A DNA stretch of 35,579 bases from JBFISM01 sp041608535 (GTDB lineage Bacteria; Actinomycetota; Acidimicrobiia; Spongiisociales; UBA5794): positions 1-35,579 of the forward strand of contig JBFISM010000020.1 in NCBI GenBank assembly GCA_041608535.1, in the 5' to 3' direction. Each line of letters starts with the position of its first letter. The first letter of the stretch is position 1. The notes under the pieces are model-generated. The model did no database searches. It was not told the DNA's origin and saw nothing but the letters and a program-made list of their open reading frames with translations. Positions 26,628-34,492 of this stretch are shown in pieces. Position numbers and translations under genes: made by a program.

Positions 26628-27881
26628 TTGAGCGGGTGGACGGCAGCGGAGCGACCTGACCGAGATCCGGACACCCACGCCTCTGGTACATCCGGCGTTG
26701 TCGCCTCGACCTTCGTGCTCGGTGTCGGCACGCTCGTGTCCCACGGCTTCGGTCTGGCACTCGTGCCCGCGATGCTGCCGTTCATCAACGCCGAGCTCGG
26801 TACCGGCTACGGGGTGCTCGGATCTGCGATCGCGGCAGGTCTGATCACGTATTCGCTGGGCGCATTGGCGTCGCGCTGGATCATCGACCGCCTTCCCAAT
26901 CGGTCGCTGCTGGCGGCCACCTTCGCCACGACCGGAATCGGGCTGCTGCTCGCCGCCGCCGCCGACTCCGCCTGGCTGGTCACGGCGGCTGTGGTCGTGC
27001 TCGGCTTCACCGCCCCGGTGTCGTGGACCTTGACACTCCACGTCGCCGGGGTGACGGTGGCGCCACGGTCTCGCAGCATGGTGATGGCCGGGGCGTCCTC
27101 CGGTGCTGCGGTGGGAGTGCTCATCAACGGGTTGCTCGTCCAGACCTCGAGCACCGTCCACTCGTGGCGGGTGTCGTTCCTGATCGCAGCAGGCATCGCC
27201 CTCGTCCCCATCGTGGGCAGTGCACTCTTGTACCGCACACCCATTGCCCCGCCTCGCTCCGGTTCGGCAGCCATGCCGCCGGGTCTGCTGCGGACCGTTC
27301 TCGCCACGTCGTCCGGACGCATCGTCATCGCCGCCAGCCTGGTCGCCGGAGCTGCCGGGTTTCCTTTCAACGTCTTCCTCACCGCAACTGCCGTCGACGA
27401 GCTGGCGATCGAGCCGCTGGGCGCCGCCGGCTTGTGGTGGATCATCGGGCTCGCCGGCACGACCGCCGGGCCGGTGCTTGGTCGTCTCGGGGATCGCCGC
27501 AGCCCCCTCCTGGCACTGCTGGCCGGCTCGGTGTCGTACGCCGCCGGATTGGCGGTGCTCACGGTGCTGTGGGGATTCACCGGCCTCGTGATCGCGGCGA
27601 TCGGGTATTCATTGATGAACTACCCAATCTGGGGACTGGTCGGTGCCGTCGCCAATGAGAGCTTCGATCGGGCTCTGGCGGTCCGCACGATCTCACTCGG
27701 TCTCGTTGCCGCATCCACGGGAGGCGCCGCCGCCAATGCGATCGTGGGCTGGTGGATCGACCGCACGGGAAGCTTCCGCGCTGCGGTGGCGGTGATGGCT
27801 GCTGCCGCAGCCATCCTCACACTCTGGTACGTGTCCGTCATGCTCGGCCGCAAGACCGCCAGAGCTGCCGGCAATCACTGA
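26628..27881 (+). CDS. MFS transporter
   Basis: The 417-residue protein has about 12 transmembrane helices in two six-helix halves with a basic cytosolic loop in the middle (YRTPIAPPRSG, ~204-214). The first half has GVLGSAIAAGLITYSLGALASRWIIDRLPNRSL, an MFS loop 2-3 variant. The second has GPVLGRLGDRRSP, the equivalent loop. The substrate cannot be told from sequence. The TTG start at 26628 is unusual but supported by the -10 TAGCAT 8 nt upstream; the first helix begins near residue 24. It follows the carboxylase genes by 21 nt, though its own promoter suggests separate control. Confidence 0.82.
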   Translation: MSGWTAAERPDRDPDTHASGTSGVVASTFVLGVGTLVSHGFGLALVPAMLPFINAELGTGYGVLGSAIAAGLITYSLGALASRWIIDRLPNRSLLAATFATTGIGLLLAAAADSAWLVTAAVVVLGFTAPVSWTLTLHVAGVTVAPRSRSMVMAGASSGAAVGVLINGLLVQTSSTVHSWRVSFLIAAGIALVPIVGSALLYRTPIAPPRSGSAAMPPGLLRTVLATSSGRIVIAASLVAGAAGFPFNVFLTATAVDELAIEPLGAAGLWWIIGLAGTTAGPVLGRLGDRRSPLLALLAGSVSYAAGLAVLTVLWGFTGLVIAAIGYSLMNYPIWGLVGAVANESFDRALAVRTISLGLVAASTGGAAANAIVGWWIDRTGSFRAAVAVMAAAAAILTLWYVSVMLGRKTARAAGNH

Positions 27882-27898
27882 ACGTGCATCTCTGCTCG

Positions 27899-27938
27899 GT
27901 TGCGACGAGAACACGGCTGTCAGGCGTGTCGGCGCAAC
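27899..27938. terminator. Bulged hairpin between convergent genes
   Basis: Outer stem GTTGCG (27899-27904)/CGCAAC (27933-27938), asymmetric internal loop, inner stem ACACG (27911-27915)/CGTGT (27925-27929). It lies in the 80 nt between the MFS and lpdA stops and is the only structure there. It has no T-tract; a bidirectional terminator is likely. Confidence 0.5.
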
Positions 27939-27961
27939 TCTGCCCAGGGTCGGATCTCCGC

Positions 27962-29323
27962 CTATTCGGCGGCTTCGGTGATGCTCTCGGAGAGGGAAGG
28001 ATGCACCATGAGGGTCTCTGCAAGCACCTCGACGCGAATCCCAGCCCGGACCGCCAGCGCGATGGCGGCGATCAATTCGGAGGCGTGGTGACCCACGACG
28101 GTGCCGCCGAGGACCACCCGAGTCGCCGGATCGGAGATCACCTTGGCGAACCCCCGCGGGTTGCCCTGAATGAGCGCTCGTGGATTGGCCGCAAACGGTA
28201 CTTTGGTGATCCGCACCTTGCGCCCCTCGGCGGCGGCATCGACCTCTTCGAGACCGACGCTGGCGATCTCGGGCTCGGTGAACACGGCTTGGGTCACCTT
28301 GCCGTAGTCGAGCGGCTGCACCGGCCGTCCCATCAGGTGCTGGGCGATCTTGCGGCCTTGCATGGCCGCCACCGACGACAGCGGCATCTGTCCCGTGACG
28401 TCGCCGGCGGCGTAGATGTGGGGCAGCGACGTGCGCTGGTACCTGTCGACCTGGACGTAGCCACGGTGCAGCTCGACACCGAGGTCCTCCAGGCCGAGAT
28501 CCTCGGTGTTCGGTACCGAACCCACCGCCAGCAACATGTGCGAGCCACGCACCGTGCGACCGTCTTCGGTCGAAACCTCCACACCGTCGTCGACCAGCCG
28601 CACCGCGTTGGCCCGACTGCCCTTGAGCAGGCGCACTCCGCGCTCGAGGAAGTCCTCCTCCAGCACCATGGCCACCTCGGAGTCCCGATGCGGTAGCACA
28701 TGATGCCGGCTCACCAGCAACGAGACCCCCGCACCGAGGCTGGAGAAGATGTGCACCATCTCCACCCCGGTCACACCCGACCCCACGATGATGATGTGCT
28801 CGGGAAGCTCGGCGAGGTGATAGGCGTGGCGGGTCGTCAAGATACGCTCGCCATCGATCGGAGCCCAGTCGGGCACCCACGGACGCGAGCCCGTGGAGAC
28901 GACGCCGTAGTCGAACTCGACCGTGCGCAGCTCCCCGTTGGTGGTCACCTCGACCTTGTTGGCCGACGTGAACCGGCCGCGCCCGGCGATGATCTCCACG
29001 CCTTGGCTCTCCAACATCGAGGCGAAGCCATGGGCGAGCGTGCCGGTGATGCGATCCACGTGGTCGGAGAGAAGATCCATGTGCAGATCGACGTCACCGG
29101 GATCGGCGATTCCCACCCGCCCGGCTCCACGAATGGCATCGAGACGCATTGAGCTGGCGGCCATTGCTTTGGACGGAACGCAATCCCACAGATGAGCTGC
29201 CCCGCCGACGATCGACTCCTCGATCAGCGTGACATGTGCACCGAGCGTGGCCGCGTTGGTGGCTGCCGCATGACCCCCGGGACCGCCGCCAACGATCACG
29301 AGTCTCGGCGCCTCGGTCTCCAT
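27962..29323 (-). CDS. lpdA: LpdA-type flavoprotein NAD(P)H:quinone reductase
   Basis: The 453-residue pyridine nucleotide-disulfide reductase family protein binds FAD (LVIVGGGPGGHAAATNAA, 8-25) and NAD(P) (HIIIVGSGVTGVEMVH), with FAD-contacting YAAGDVTGQMPL. The redox motif, normally C-x4-C, reads A43-H-L-W-D-C48, so only the second Cys is kept. This matches M. tuberculosis LpdA, which I recall as a quinone reductase lacking disulfide exchange. The C-terminal His-Glu pair, H441-P-S-L-S-E446, is retained here. The ATG at 29323 follows a GGAG ribosome site. It lies 25 nt after the mutase gene on the same strand, so an operon is likely. Confidence 0.9.
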   Translation of the reverse strand: METEAPRLVIVGGGPGGHAAATNAATLGAHVTLIEESIVGGAAHLWDCVPSKAMAASSMRLDAIRGAGRVGIADPGDVDLHMDLLSDHVDRITGTLAHGFASMLESQGVEIIAGRGRFTSANKVEVTTNGELRTVEFDYGVVSTGSRPWVPDWAPIDGERILTTRHAYHLAELPEHIIIVGSGVTGVEMVHIFSSLGAGVSLLVSRHHVLPHRDSEVAMVLEEDFLERGVRLLKGSRANAVRLVDDGVEVSTEDGRTVRGSHMLLAVGSVPNTEDLGLEDLGVELHRGYVQVDRYQRTSLPHIYAAGDVTGQMPLSSVAAMQGRKIAQHLMGRPVQPLDYGKVTQAVFTEPEIASVGLEEVDAAAEGRKVRITKVPFAANPRALIQGNPRGFAKVISDPATRVVLGGTVVGHHASELIAAIALAVRAGIRVEVLAETLMVHPSLSESITEAAE

Positions 29324-29348
29324 GCGCTCAGCTCCAGTCTTTCGCTGC

Positions 29349-30926
29349 CTACCCGGCCGGACGGTAGCGGCCGAACACGCTGCGGAGAACTCCGGACACC
29401 TCACCGACCGTGGCCATCGCCTCCAGAGCGTCCCGCATCGGATAGAGGAGGTTCTCCTCGCTGCGAGCCGCCGCCTCGACCCTCACCAGGGCAGCTTCGA
29501 CCGCCCTCTCGCTGCGAGCCGCCCGCACTCCCCGGGTCGCCGCCACCTGGCCGGGTTCGAGCTCGGGGTCGACCTTGAGCACGGGGATGCTCGGCTCGTC
29601 GTCGGCGACGTAGGCATTGACCCCCACGATCGTCCGGGACCCGTCTTCGACGTCCCGCGCATAGCGATAGGCGGCGTCCTCGATTTGCCGCTGCGGATAA
29701 CCCGCTTCGATGGCAGCGACGGCGCCGCCGAGCTGGTCGACGGCATCGAGGATCTCGAGCGCCTTCTTCTCCAACTCATCGGTCAGAGCCTCGATGAAGT
29801 ACGAGCCTGCCAGCGGATCGACGGTGTCGGCCACCCCGGTCTCTGCAGCGAGAATCTGCTGGGTGCGCAAGGCCAGTGTGGCCGATTCCTCGGTAGGGAG
29901 CCCGAGGGCCTCGTCGAAGGAGTTGGTATGGAGCGACTGAGTGCCGCCGAGAACCGCTGCGAGCGCCTGGTATGCGGTGCGCACTACGTTGTTGTACGGC
30001 TGTTGTGCGGTCAGGCTGCTCCCGGCGGTTTGGGTGTGGAAGCGCATCGCCATCGAGCGAGGGTCCGTCGCCCCCAGCCTGTCTTTCATGAGATGAGCCC
30101 ACATCCTGCGGGCTGCTCGGTATTTGGCTGCTTCCGCGAAGATCCCGTTGTGGGCATTCCAGAAGAACGAGAGACGGGGTGCGAACCTGTCGACGTCGAG
30201 GCCGGCGGCCACCGCTGCGGCGACGTAGGCGAGCCCGTTGGCGATGGTGAATGCGATCTCTTGGGCCGCAGTGCTTCCGGCTTCACGGATGTGGTAACCG
30301 CTGATCGAGATCGTGTTGAAATTGGGCAGCTCGTCGGCGCAGTAGCGGAACACGTCTGTCACGAGCCGCATCGAGGGCTGCACGGGATAGATGTAGGTCC
30401 CGCGGGCGATGTACTCCTTGAGGATGTCGTTCTGCACCGTGCCGCGGAGCTCGAATCCTGGAACGCCCTGCTCTCGGGCAACCAGCTCGTACAGGAGCAA
30501 GAGGATGGGTGCTGTGGCGTTGATCGTCATCGAGGTCGAGACCCGGTCGAGTGGGATGCCCTCGAACAGCGTCCGCATGTCGGCCAACGAGTCGATGGCG
30601 ACTCCGACCTTGCCCACCTCGCCACTGGCCATCGGGTCGTCGGAGTCGAGCCCCATCTGCGTCGGAAGGTCAAACGCGACCGACAGACCTGTCTGCCCCG
30701 CGTCGAGCAGGGCACGGAATCGTCGATTGGTCTCGGCAGCCGTGCCGTAGCCGGCATATTGACGCATCGTCCACAGCCGGCCCCGGTACATCGTCGGATA
30801 GGGCCCACGGGTGAAGGGAAACTCGCCCGGGGCGCCGAGCCGACCGGCGTGGTCCGGACCCTCGTGCAGAGGGCGGTAGTCGGCCTCGATGGGAATCCCG
30901 TCGCTGGTCGCCCTCGAATCACTCAT
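29349..30926 (-). CDS. Acyl-CoA mutase large subunit (methylmalonyl-CoA mutase family)
   Basis: The 525-residue protein is the TIM-barrel catalytic subunit of a B12-dependent acyl-CoA mutase. Motifs are GPYPTMYRGRLWTMRQYAG near the N-terminus, GLSVAFDLPTQMG, RGTVQNDILKEY, RLSFFWNAHNGIF, FHTQTAGSSLTAQQPYNN and GGTQSLHTNSFDEA. There is no C-terminal cobalamin-binding domain, so a separate small subunit must be encoded elsewhere. Substrate could be methylmalonyl-, isobutyryl- or 2-hydroxyisobutyryl-CoA; the nearby propionyl-type carboxylase favours methylmalonyl-CoA. I chose ATG 30926 (MSDSRATSDGIP); an in-frame start at 30992 is possible. GGAGGAG occurs 15 nt before the ATG, rather far. No epimerase gene is seen. 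Confidence 0.9.
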   Translation of the reverse strand: MSDSRATSDGIPIEADYRPLHEGPDHAGRLGAPGEFPFTRGPYPTMYRGRLWTMRQYAGYGTAAETNRRFRALLDAGQTGLSVAFDLPTQMGLDSDDPMASGEVGKVGVAIDSLADMRTLFEGIPLDRVSTSMTINATAPILLLLYELVAREQGVPGFELRGTVQNDILKEYIARGTYIYPVQPSMRLVTDVFRYCADELPNFNTISISGYHIREAGSTAAQEIAFTIANGLAYVAAAVAAGLDVDRFAPRLSFFWNAHNGIFAEAAKYRAARRMWAHLMKDRLGATDPRSMAMRFHTQTAGSSLTAQQPYNNVVRTAYQALAAVLGGTQSLHTNSFDEALGLPTEESATLALRTQQILAAETGVADTVDPLAGSYFIEALTDELEKKALEILDAVDQLGGAVAAIEAGYPQRQIEDAAYRYARDVEDGSRTIVGVNAYVADDEPSIPVLKVDPELEPGQVAATRGVRAARSERAVEAALVRVEAAARSEENLLYPMRDALEAMATVGEVSGVLRSVFGRYRPAG

Positions 30927-31006
30927 ACCAAGATCGAGCGTCTCCTCCAGGGAGCAGTACGGGTACCGTCTTCGGTCCGCAGCCGATGCCACGAAACCCG
31001 TTCACA

Positions 31007-31032
31007 TCCGCACATGCTCTAGTATGTGCGGA
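31007..31032. promoter_or_regulatory. Perfect 9-8-9 palindrome between mutase and PBP genes
   Basis: TCCGCACAT (31007-31015), 8 nt centre, ATGTGCGGA (31024-31032). It sits 81 nt from the mutase start and 95 nt from the PBP start. It contains TAGTAT on the plus strand (31020-31025) and CATACT on the minus strand, both -10-like, so a bound protein could control both genes. I do not recognise the regulator. Confidence 0.6.
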
Positions 31033-31083
31033 GCATAAACACCCATCCCGCCGCTTCGTTGACGGGCTCCGGTTGCCGGCAGG

Positions 31084-31109
31084 GGAACCGATTCTCGAGC
31101 CCGAGCGTC
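31084..31109 (+). promoter_or_regulatory. Possible ECF-sigma-type promoter of the PBP gene
   Basis: GGAAC (31084-31088), 17 nt, CGTC (31106-31109) resembles the GGAAC/CGTT pair of extracytoplasmic-function sigma factors. It ends 18 nt before the PBP ATG. Envelope genes are common ECF targets. The match is short and could be chance. Confidence 0.3.
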
Positions 31110-31127
31110 TTCATCTCCGGATAGTCC

Positions 31128-33644
31128 ATGGATTCCAACATCCATCTCGCACAGCGCCGCGAACGGCGGGGCAAGCGCACCGCATCCCTTGCGGTGCTCA
31201 CCATCATCGTGCTGCTCGGCGCTGCTCTCTTCGGGCTGTTTGCCTTCTTGGAGACCAACGCCGCCTTCGGCACCGCGCAAGACCTCGAGAACACCTACAT
31301 CTGCGACCCAGATCAGTACGAACTGGACTTTCCCGATCTGTCTCGCCTTTCCGAGGTGTACACGAGCGACGGCGTACTGCTCGGCAAATTGACCGAGCGC
31401 AACAGCCAGCCAACCACGATCGACGAGGTTCCCGACCACGTGAAGTTCGCCGTTCTCGCCGCCGAGGACGCCGACTTCTACGAACACGCCGGGATCGACT
31501 TTCAGGGGATCTTCCGCGCCGCCCTGGAAAACGCACGTGGCGACGGGTCGTCCCTCCAGGGTGGTTCGACCATCACCCAGCAGGTGGTGAAACAGAACTT
31601 CCTCTCCGACGAAGTCACGTTGGAGCGCAAGCTGTGCGAGGCGGTGGTCGCTGCAGAGCTGGAGCGGATCTACACCAAGGACCAGATCCTCGAGTTCTAC
31701 ATGAACTCGGTGTTCTACGGCGAGAACGCCTACGGCATCAAGGCCGCAGCCCAGGAGTACTTCGGTAAAGAGCTGGCGGACGTGACGATCGCCGAGGCTG
31801 CAGCCATGATCGTTCCCGTGCGCAACCCCTCGTTCTACGACCTGCGTGACGAACCCCTGCGGGTGACGCGAGCTCGCGACACCGTGATCGAGAACATGGT
31901 GCGCAACGAGTTCATCACCGAAGAGGAAGGCGAGGAGGCCAAAGCGGAGCGGCTGGTGGCAATCCCCCATCAGGAATTCGAAGAGGTCAGACCGGAGGTG
32001 ATCATCGCGGCCCGTGAGGAGCTGCTCAACGATGCCCGCTACGGACTCGGCAACACCTTTGCGGAGCGCAAGCAGGCGCTCTTTGGATGCCCGGCAGCCG
32101 ACGAGGACTGCGAAGGCGGTGGCGGTCTCACCGTGACCGTCACCGTCAACCACGAGTGGAACGAGGAGGCGGATCGGATACTCAAGTCGTGGTTCCGAGA
32201 TGCGGCGGGACCCACGGGTGCCATTGCGATGATCGACAATGAGACGGGGGCTTTGCGGGTGATGGCCTCCGGGGTCGAATTCGGGACGGATCTCGAAGCC
32301 GGGGAACGCCCATACGACCTCGTCACCAAAGGACGGCGTCAGGCGGGCTCCGCGTTCAAGCCTTTCGCCCTTCTGGCCGGACTCGAGTACGGCGCACAAG
32401 CAGGCTGGCCGATCACGCTGGGCTCGTATTGGGATGCCACCAGCCCGCAGCGCATCGAGTGCGGCTTTCCGTGCAGCCCGCAGGGCAATGTGTGGACCGT
32501 GCGCAACGCCGGAGGCGGCGGTAGCGGCATCCGCACGTTGGAGAACGCAACATTCAACTCCACCAACACGGTGTATGCCCAGGTGTCGCTGGCCGTGGGC
32601 CCGGAGAACATCGTCGAGATGGCCCATCGCATGGGCATCGAGTCGCCGTTGACCCCCGTGTTGTCCATCGCGCTCGGCAGCCAGGCGGTGACTCCGTTCG
32701 AGATGGCGGCCGCCTACTCCACGATCGCCAATTACGGCGAGAAGGTGGAGCCCTATCTGATCGAGCGGATCGTCAACGCCGACGGCGACATCGTGTACCA
32801 GCACGAGGTGGCGAAGACACAGGTGCTCGATCCCGCGCTCGTGGCGGCCACCGTGCAGACCCTGGAGAAGGTCGTCTCGCAAGGGACGGCGACCCGGGCC
32901 AACATCGGCCGACCGCAGGCGGGCAAGACCGGCACCAACCAGAACTTCCGTGATGTCTGGTTCATGGGGTTCATCCCGCAGTACACGACGGCGGTGTGGT
33001 CCGGCTATCCGGATGCGCAGATCGAGATGGTCAACTTCACGGTGTTCAACGACGTTACCCAGCAGAATCAATCGTTCTCGAGGGCGTTCGGTGGAACGCT
33101 GACCGCTCCGATCTGGAAACAGTTCATGGAGTACATCACGGCCGATCTGCCCGTCGAGGATTTCCCGCCCGTTCCCGACGGCACCGGTTCCTTCTTCCGG
33201 GTCCCGAAGACGACCGTCCCCGACGTATCCGGCCTGTCCCAGGGGGCCGCCCGGAGCGCTATCCAGAAGGCCGGGTTGTTCGCCTCGTTCGTTCCCACCG
33301 CCTCCACCGCAGCCGAGGGAACGATCCTCAGCCAGAGCCCGGCGGCGGGCACCGAGATATCCCAAGGCAACACCGTGACCGTCCGCATATCCACGGGAGT
33401 CGCCCCGGTCACGCCCAACCTGGTCGGCTTGGAGCTCAGCCAGGTGGACGGCGCCATGGCCTCACACAACTCGTCGAGCGGCACCTCGCTCACCTGGTCG
33501 ACGCAGACCGTGCAGACGAAGAACGAAGCGCTGTGGGGAGTGGTGGTCAACACCAGCCCGGGTGCGGGGGCGCCGATACCCATCGACGGTCACATCACCG
33601 TGCTCGTGGGTGAACCCGCACCCGACGACGGCGACGACGACTAG
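31128..33644 (+). CDS. Class A penicillin-binding protein with PASTA repeats
   Basis: The 838-residue bifunctional peptidoglycan synthase has a basic cytosolic tail, one membrane anchor (~19-41), a GT51 glycosyltransferase domain with the catalytic Glu in AAEDADFYEHAGID (E113) and QGGSTITQQ (144-152), and a transpeptidase domain. The latter has S408-A-F-K411, S478-T-N480 and K600-T-G602. Two C-terminal PASTA-like repeats follow (~690-755 and ~758-828), ending in an acidic DDGDDD tail. All catalytic residues for glycan polymerisation and cross-linking are present. ATG 31128 gives a normal tail; no Shine-Dalgarno is visible. Upstream lie the palindrome and an ECF-like promoter. Confidence 0.95.
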   Translation: MDSNIHLAQRRERRGKRTASLAVLTIIVLLGAALFGLFAFLETNAAFGTAQDLENTYICDPDQYELDFPDLSRLSEVYTSDGVLLGKLTERNSQPTTIDEVPDHVKFAVLAAEDADFYEHAGIDFQGIFRAALENARGDGSSLQGGSTITQQVVKQNFLSDEVTLERKLCEAVVAAELERIYTKDQILEFYMNSVFYGENAYGIKAAAQEYFGKELADVTIAEAAAMIVPVRNPSFYDLRDEPLRVTRARDTVIENMVRNEFITEEEGEEAKAERLVAIPHQEFEEVRPEVIIAAREELLNDARYGLGNTFAERKQALFGCPAADEDCEGGGGLTVTVTVNHEWNEEADRILKSWFRDAAGPTGAIAMIDNETGALRVMASGVEFGTDLEAGERPYDLVTKGRRQAGSAFKPFALLAGLEYGAQAGWPITLGSYWDATSPQRIECGFPCSPQGNVWTVRNAGGGGSGIRTLENATFNSTNTVYAQVSLAVGPENIVEMAHRMGIESPLTPVLSIALGSQAVTPFEMAAAYSTIANYGEKVEPYLIERIVNADGDIVYQHEVAKTQVLDPALVAATVQTLEKVVSQGTATRANIGRPQAGKTGTNQNFRDVWFMGFIPQYTTAVWSGYPDAQIEMVNFTVFNDVTQQNQSFSRAFGGTLTAPIWKQFMEYITADLPVEDFPPVPDGTGSFFRVPKTTVPDVSGLSQGAARSAIQKAGLFASFVPTASTAAEGTILSQSPAAGTEISQGNTVTVRISTGVAPVTPNLVGLELSQVDGAMASHNSSSGTSLTWSTQTVQTKNEALWGVVVNTSPGAGAPIPIDGHITVLVGEPAPDDGDDD

Positions 33645-33719
33645 CTCGCAGTCTCCTCACGGAGCTATCCCGACGCCGGCTCGGACTTGCGACGCACCGC
33701 GCCGCCCATCTCGAAACGG
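33645..33719. other. Convergent gap without clear terminator
   Basis: These 75 nt separate the PBP stop from the Lon-domain stop. I see only short stems such as CTCC-tcac-GGAG and no strong hairpin or T-tract. Confidence 0.4.
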
Positions 33720-34349
33720 CTAGCCGCTACCGAGGCGCAGCGTCAACTCCTCGGCGATCTCGTCGGCAAGCTGTTCGAGCAGTGCAATCCGCTCACTCGC
33801 CTCGAGCGTGGCGAGCAGGCGCTGTCGATCGAGCTCGGCGAGCGGAAGCAGCGAAGCGATCCGCCAGATGGCGGCTACCGGATCGTCCGGCAACGTGAGA
33901 TCCTGCCGGGACGTGTCGGCGCCCAGTTCGGATGCCAGTGCGTAGACCCGCCGCATCGTCGCCGTGGCAGCTGCAACGCTCTCCTGCAATCGCTCGCCGG
34001 ATGTGGAGTCCTCGGGCCAGTCCGCGACCTCTGCTCGCGGGTACGGATCGTCGGGGAGCCACTGCTCGACGGCGAATCGGGTGGTACCGACGGCGACGAC
34101 GGCACGCTGCGCGTCACCCAGCGGAACGTCCGAGGCGATGCGGGCCACGGTACCCACGTCATAGCGATCTTCCCCACCGCCGGTCTCCCATCCCCGCGAG
34201 ATCAGCACGACACCGAACTCCGGGCGATCTTCGCGGCGAAGCGACTCCATGAGCTCCAGGTACCGAGGCTCGAAGATCCGCAATGGGAGCGCTTCGTTGG
34301 GCAGCAGCGCTCGTCCCAACGGGAACATCGGCAGCATCCGGGTCGGCAC
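33720..34349 (-). CDS. Lon N-terminal (LON substrate-binding) domain protein
   Basis: The 209-residue protein consists of the Lon protease N-terminal domain without the AAA+ and protease parts. It begins MLPMFPLGRALLPNEALPLRIFEPRY, the classic LAN-domain opening, continues with GVVLISRG, VGTVARI and the VGTTRFAV strand, and ends in a helical bundle. Stand-alone forms are common in actinobacteria; they may bind unfolded proteins, but the role is unsettled. The start is placed at GTG 34349, four codons before the first Met of the motif, because TACGCT lies 6 nt before it with TTCACG at 18 nt further. An in-frame ATG at 34379 would be upstream of that promoter. Confidence 0.88.
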   Translation of the reverse strand: MPTRMLPMFPLGRALLPNEALPLRIFEPRYLELMESLRREDRPEFGVVLISRGWETGGGEDRYDVGTVARIASDVPLGDAQRAVVAVGTTRFAVEQWLPDDPYPRAEVADWPEDSTSGERLQESVAAATATMRRVYALASELGADTSRQDLTLPDDPVAAIWRIASLLPLAELDRQRLLATLEASERIALLEQLADEIAEELTLRLGSG

Positions 34350-34355
34350 ACCAGC

Positions 34356-34385
34356 AGCGTATGCCGGTGGGCTGCTCAACGTGAA
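34356..34385 (-). promoter_or_regulatory. Promoter of the Lon-domain gene (leaderless)
   Basis: Minus-strand TTCACG (34380-34385), 18 nt, TACGCT (34356-34361), then 6 nt and the GTG at 34349. It has a recognisable -35 and the short distance typical of leaderless starts. Confidence 0.55.
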
Positions 34386-34444
34386 ATCTGCACCAAAGCA
34401 AAGCTATACCTCGTAAGACTACCTCGAACAATCTTTCGCGCTCT

Positions 34445-34463
34445 CAATCAAGTCCATTGATTG
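34445..34463. promoter_or_regulatory. Perfect 7-5-7 palindrome overlapping a -35 box
   Basis: CAATCAA (34445-34451), 5 nt, TTGATTG (34457-34463). The right arm contains the -35 TTGATT of the next gene, so a bound protein would block that promoter. It lies in an unusually AT-rich divergent region (34380-34492). The regulator is unknown. Confidence 0.6.
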
Positions 34464-34486
34464 CAATGCGGGCTACATGCTATCAA
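34457..34486 (+). promoter_or_regulatory. Promoter of the unknown gene at 34493 (leaderless)
   Basis: TTGATT (34457-34462), 18 nt, TATCAA (34481-34486), then 6 nt to the ATG at 34493. The -10 departs from TANNNT at its last base. The -35 lies inside the palindrome. Confidence 0.55.
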
Positions 34487-34492
34487 CTCTGC

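Noticed and set aside
34445..34463. FNR/CRP-type binding site
   Set aside because: FNR sites read TTGAT-N4-ATCAA. Here the half-sites are in the opposite order (CAATCAA first), so that family assignment does not fit.
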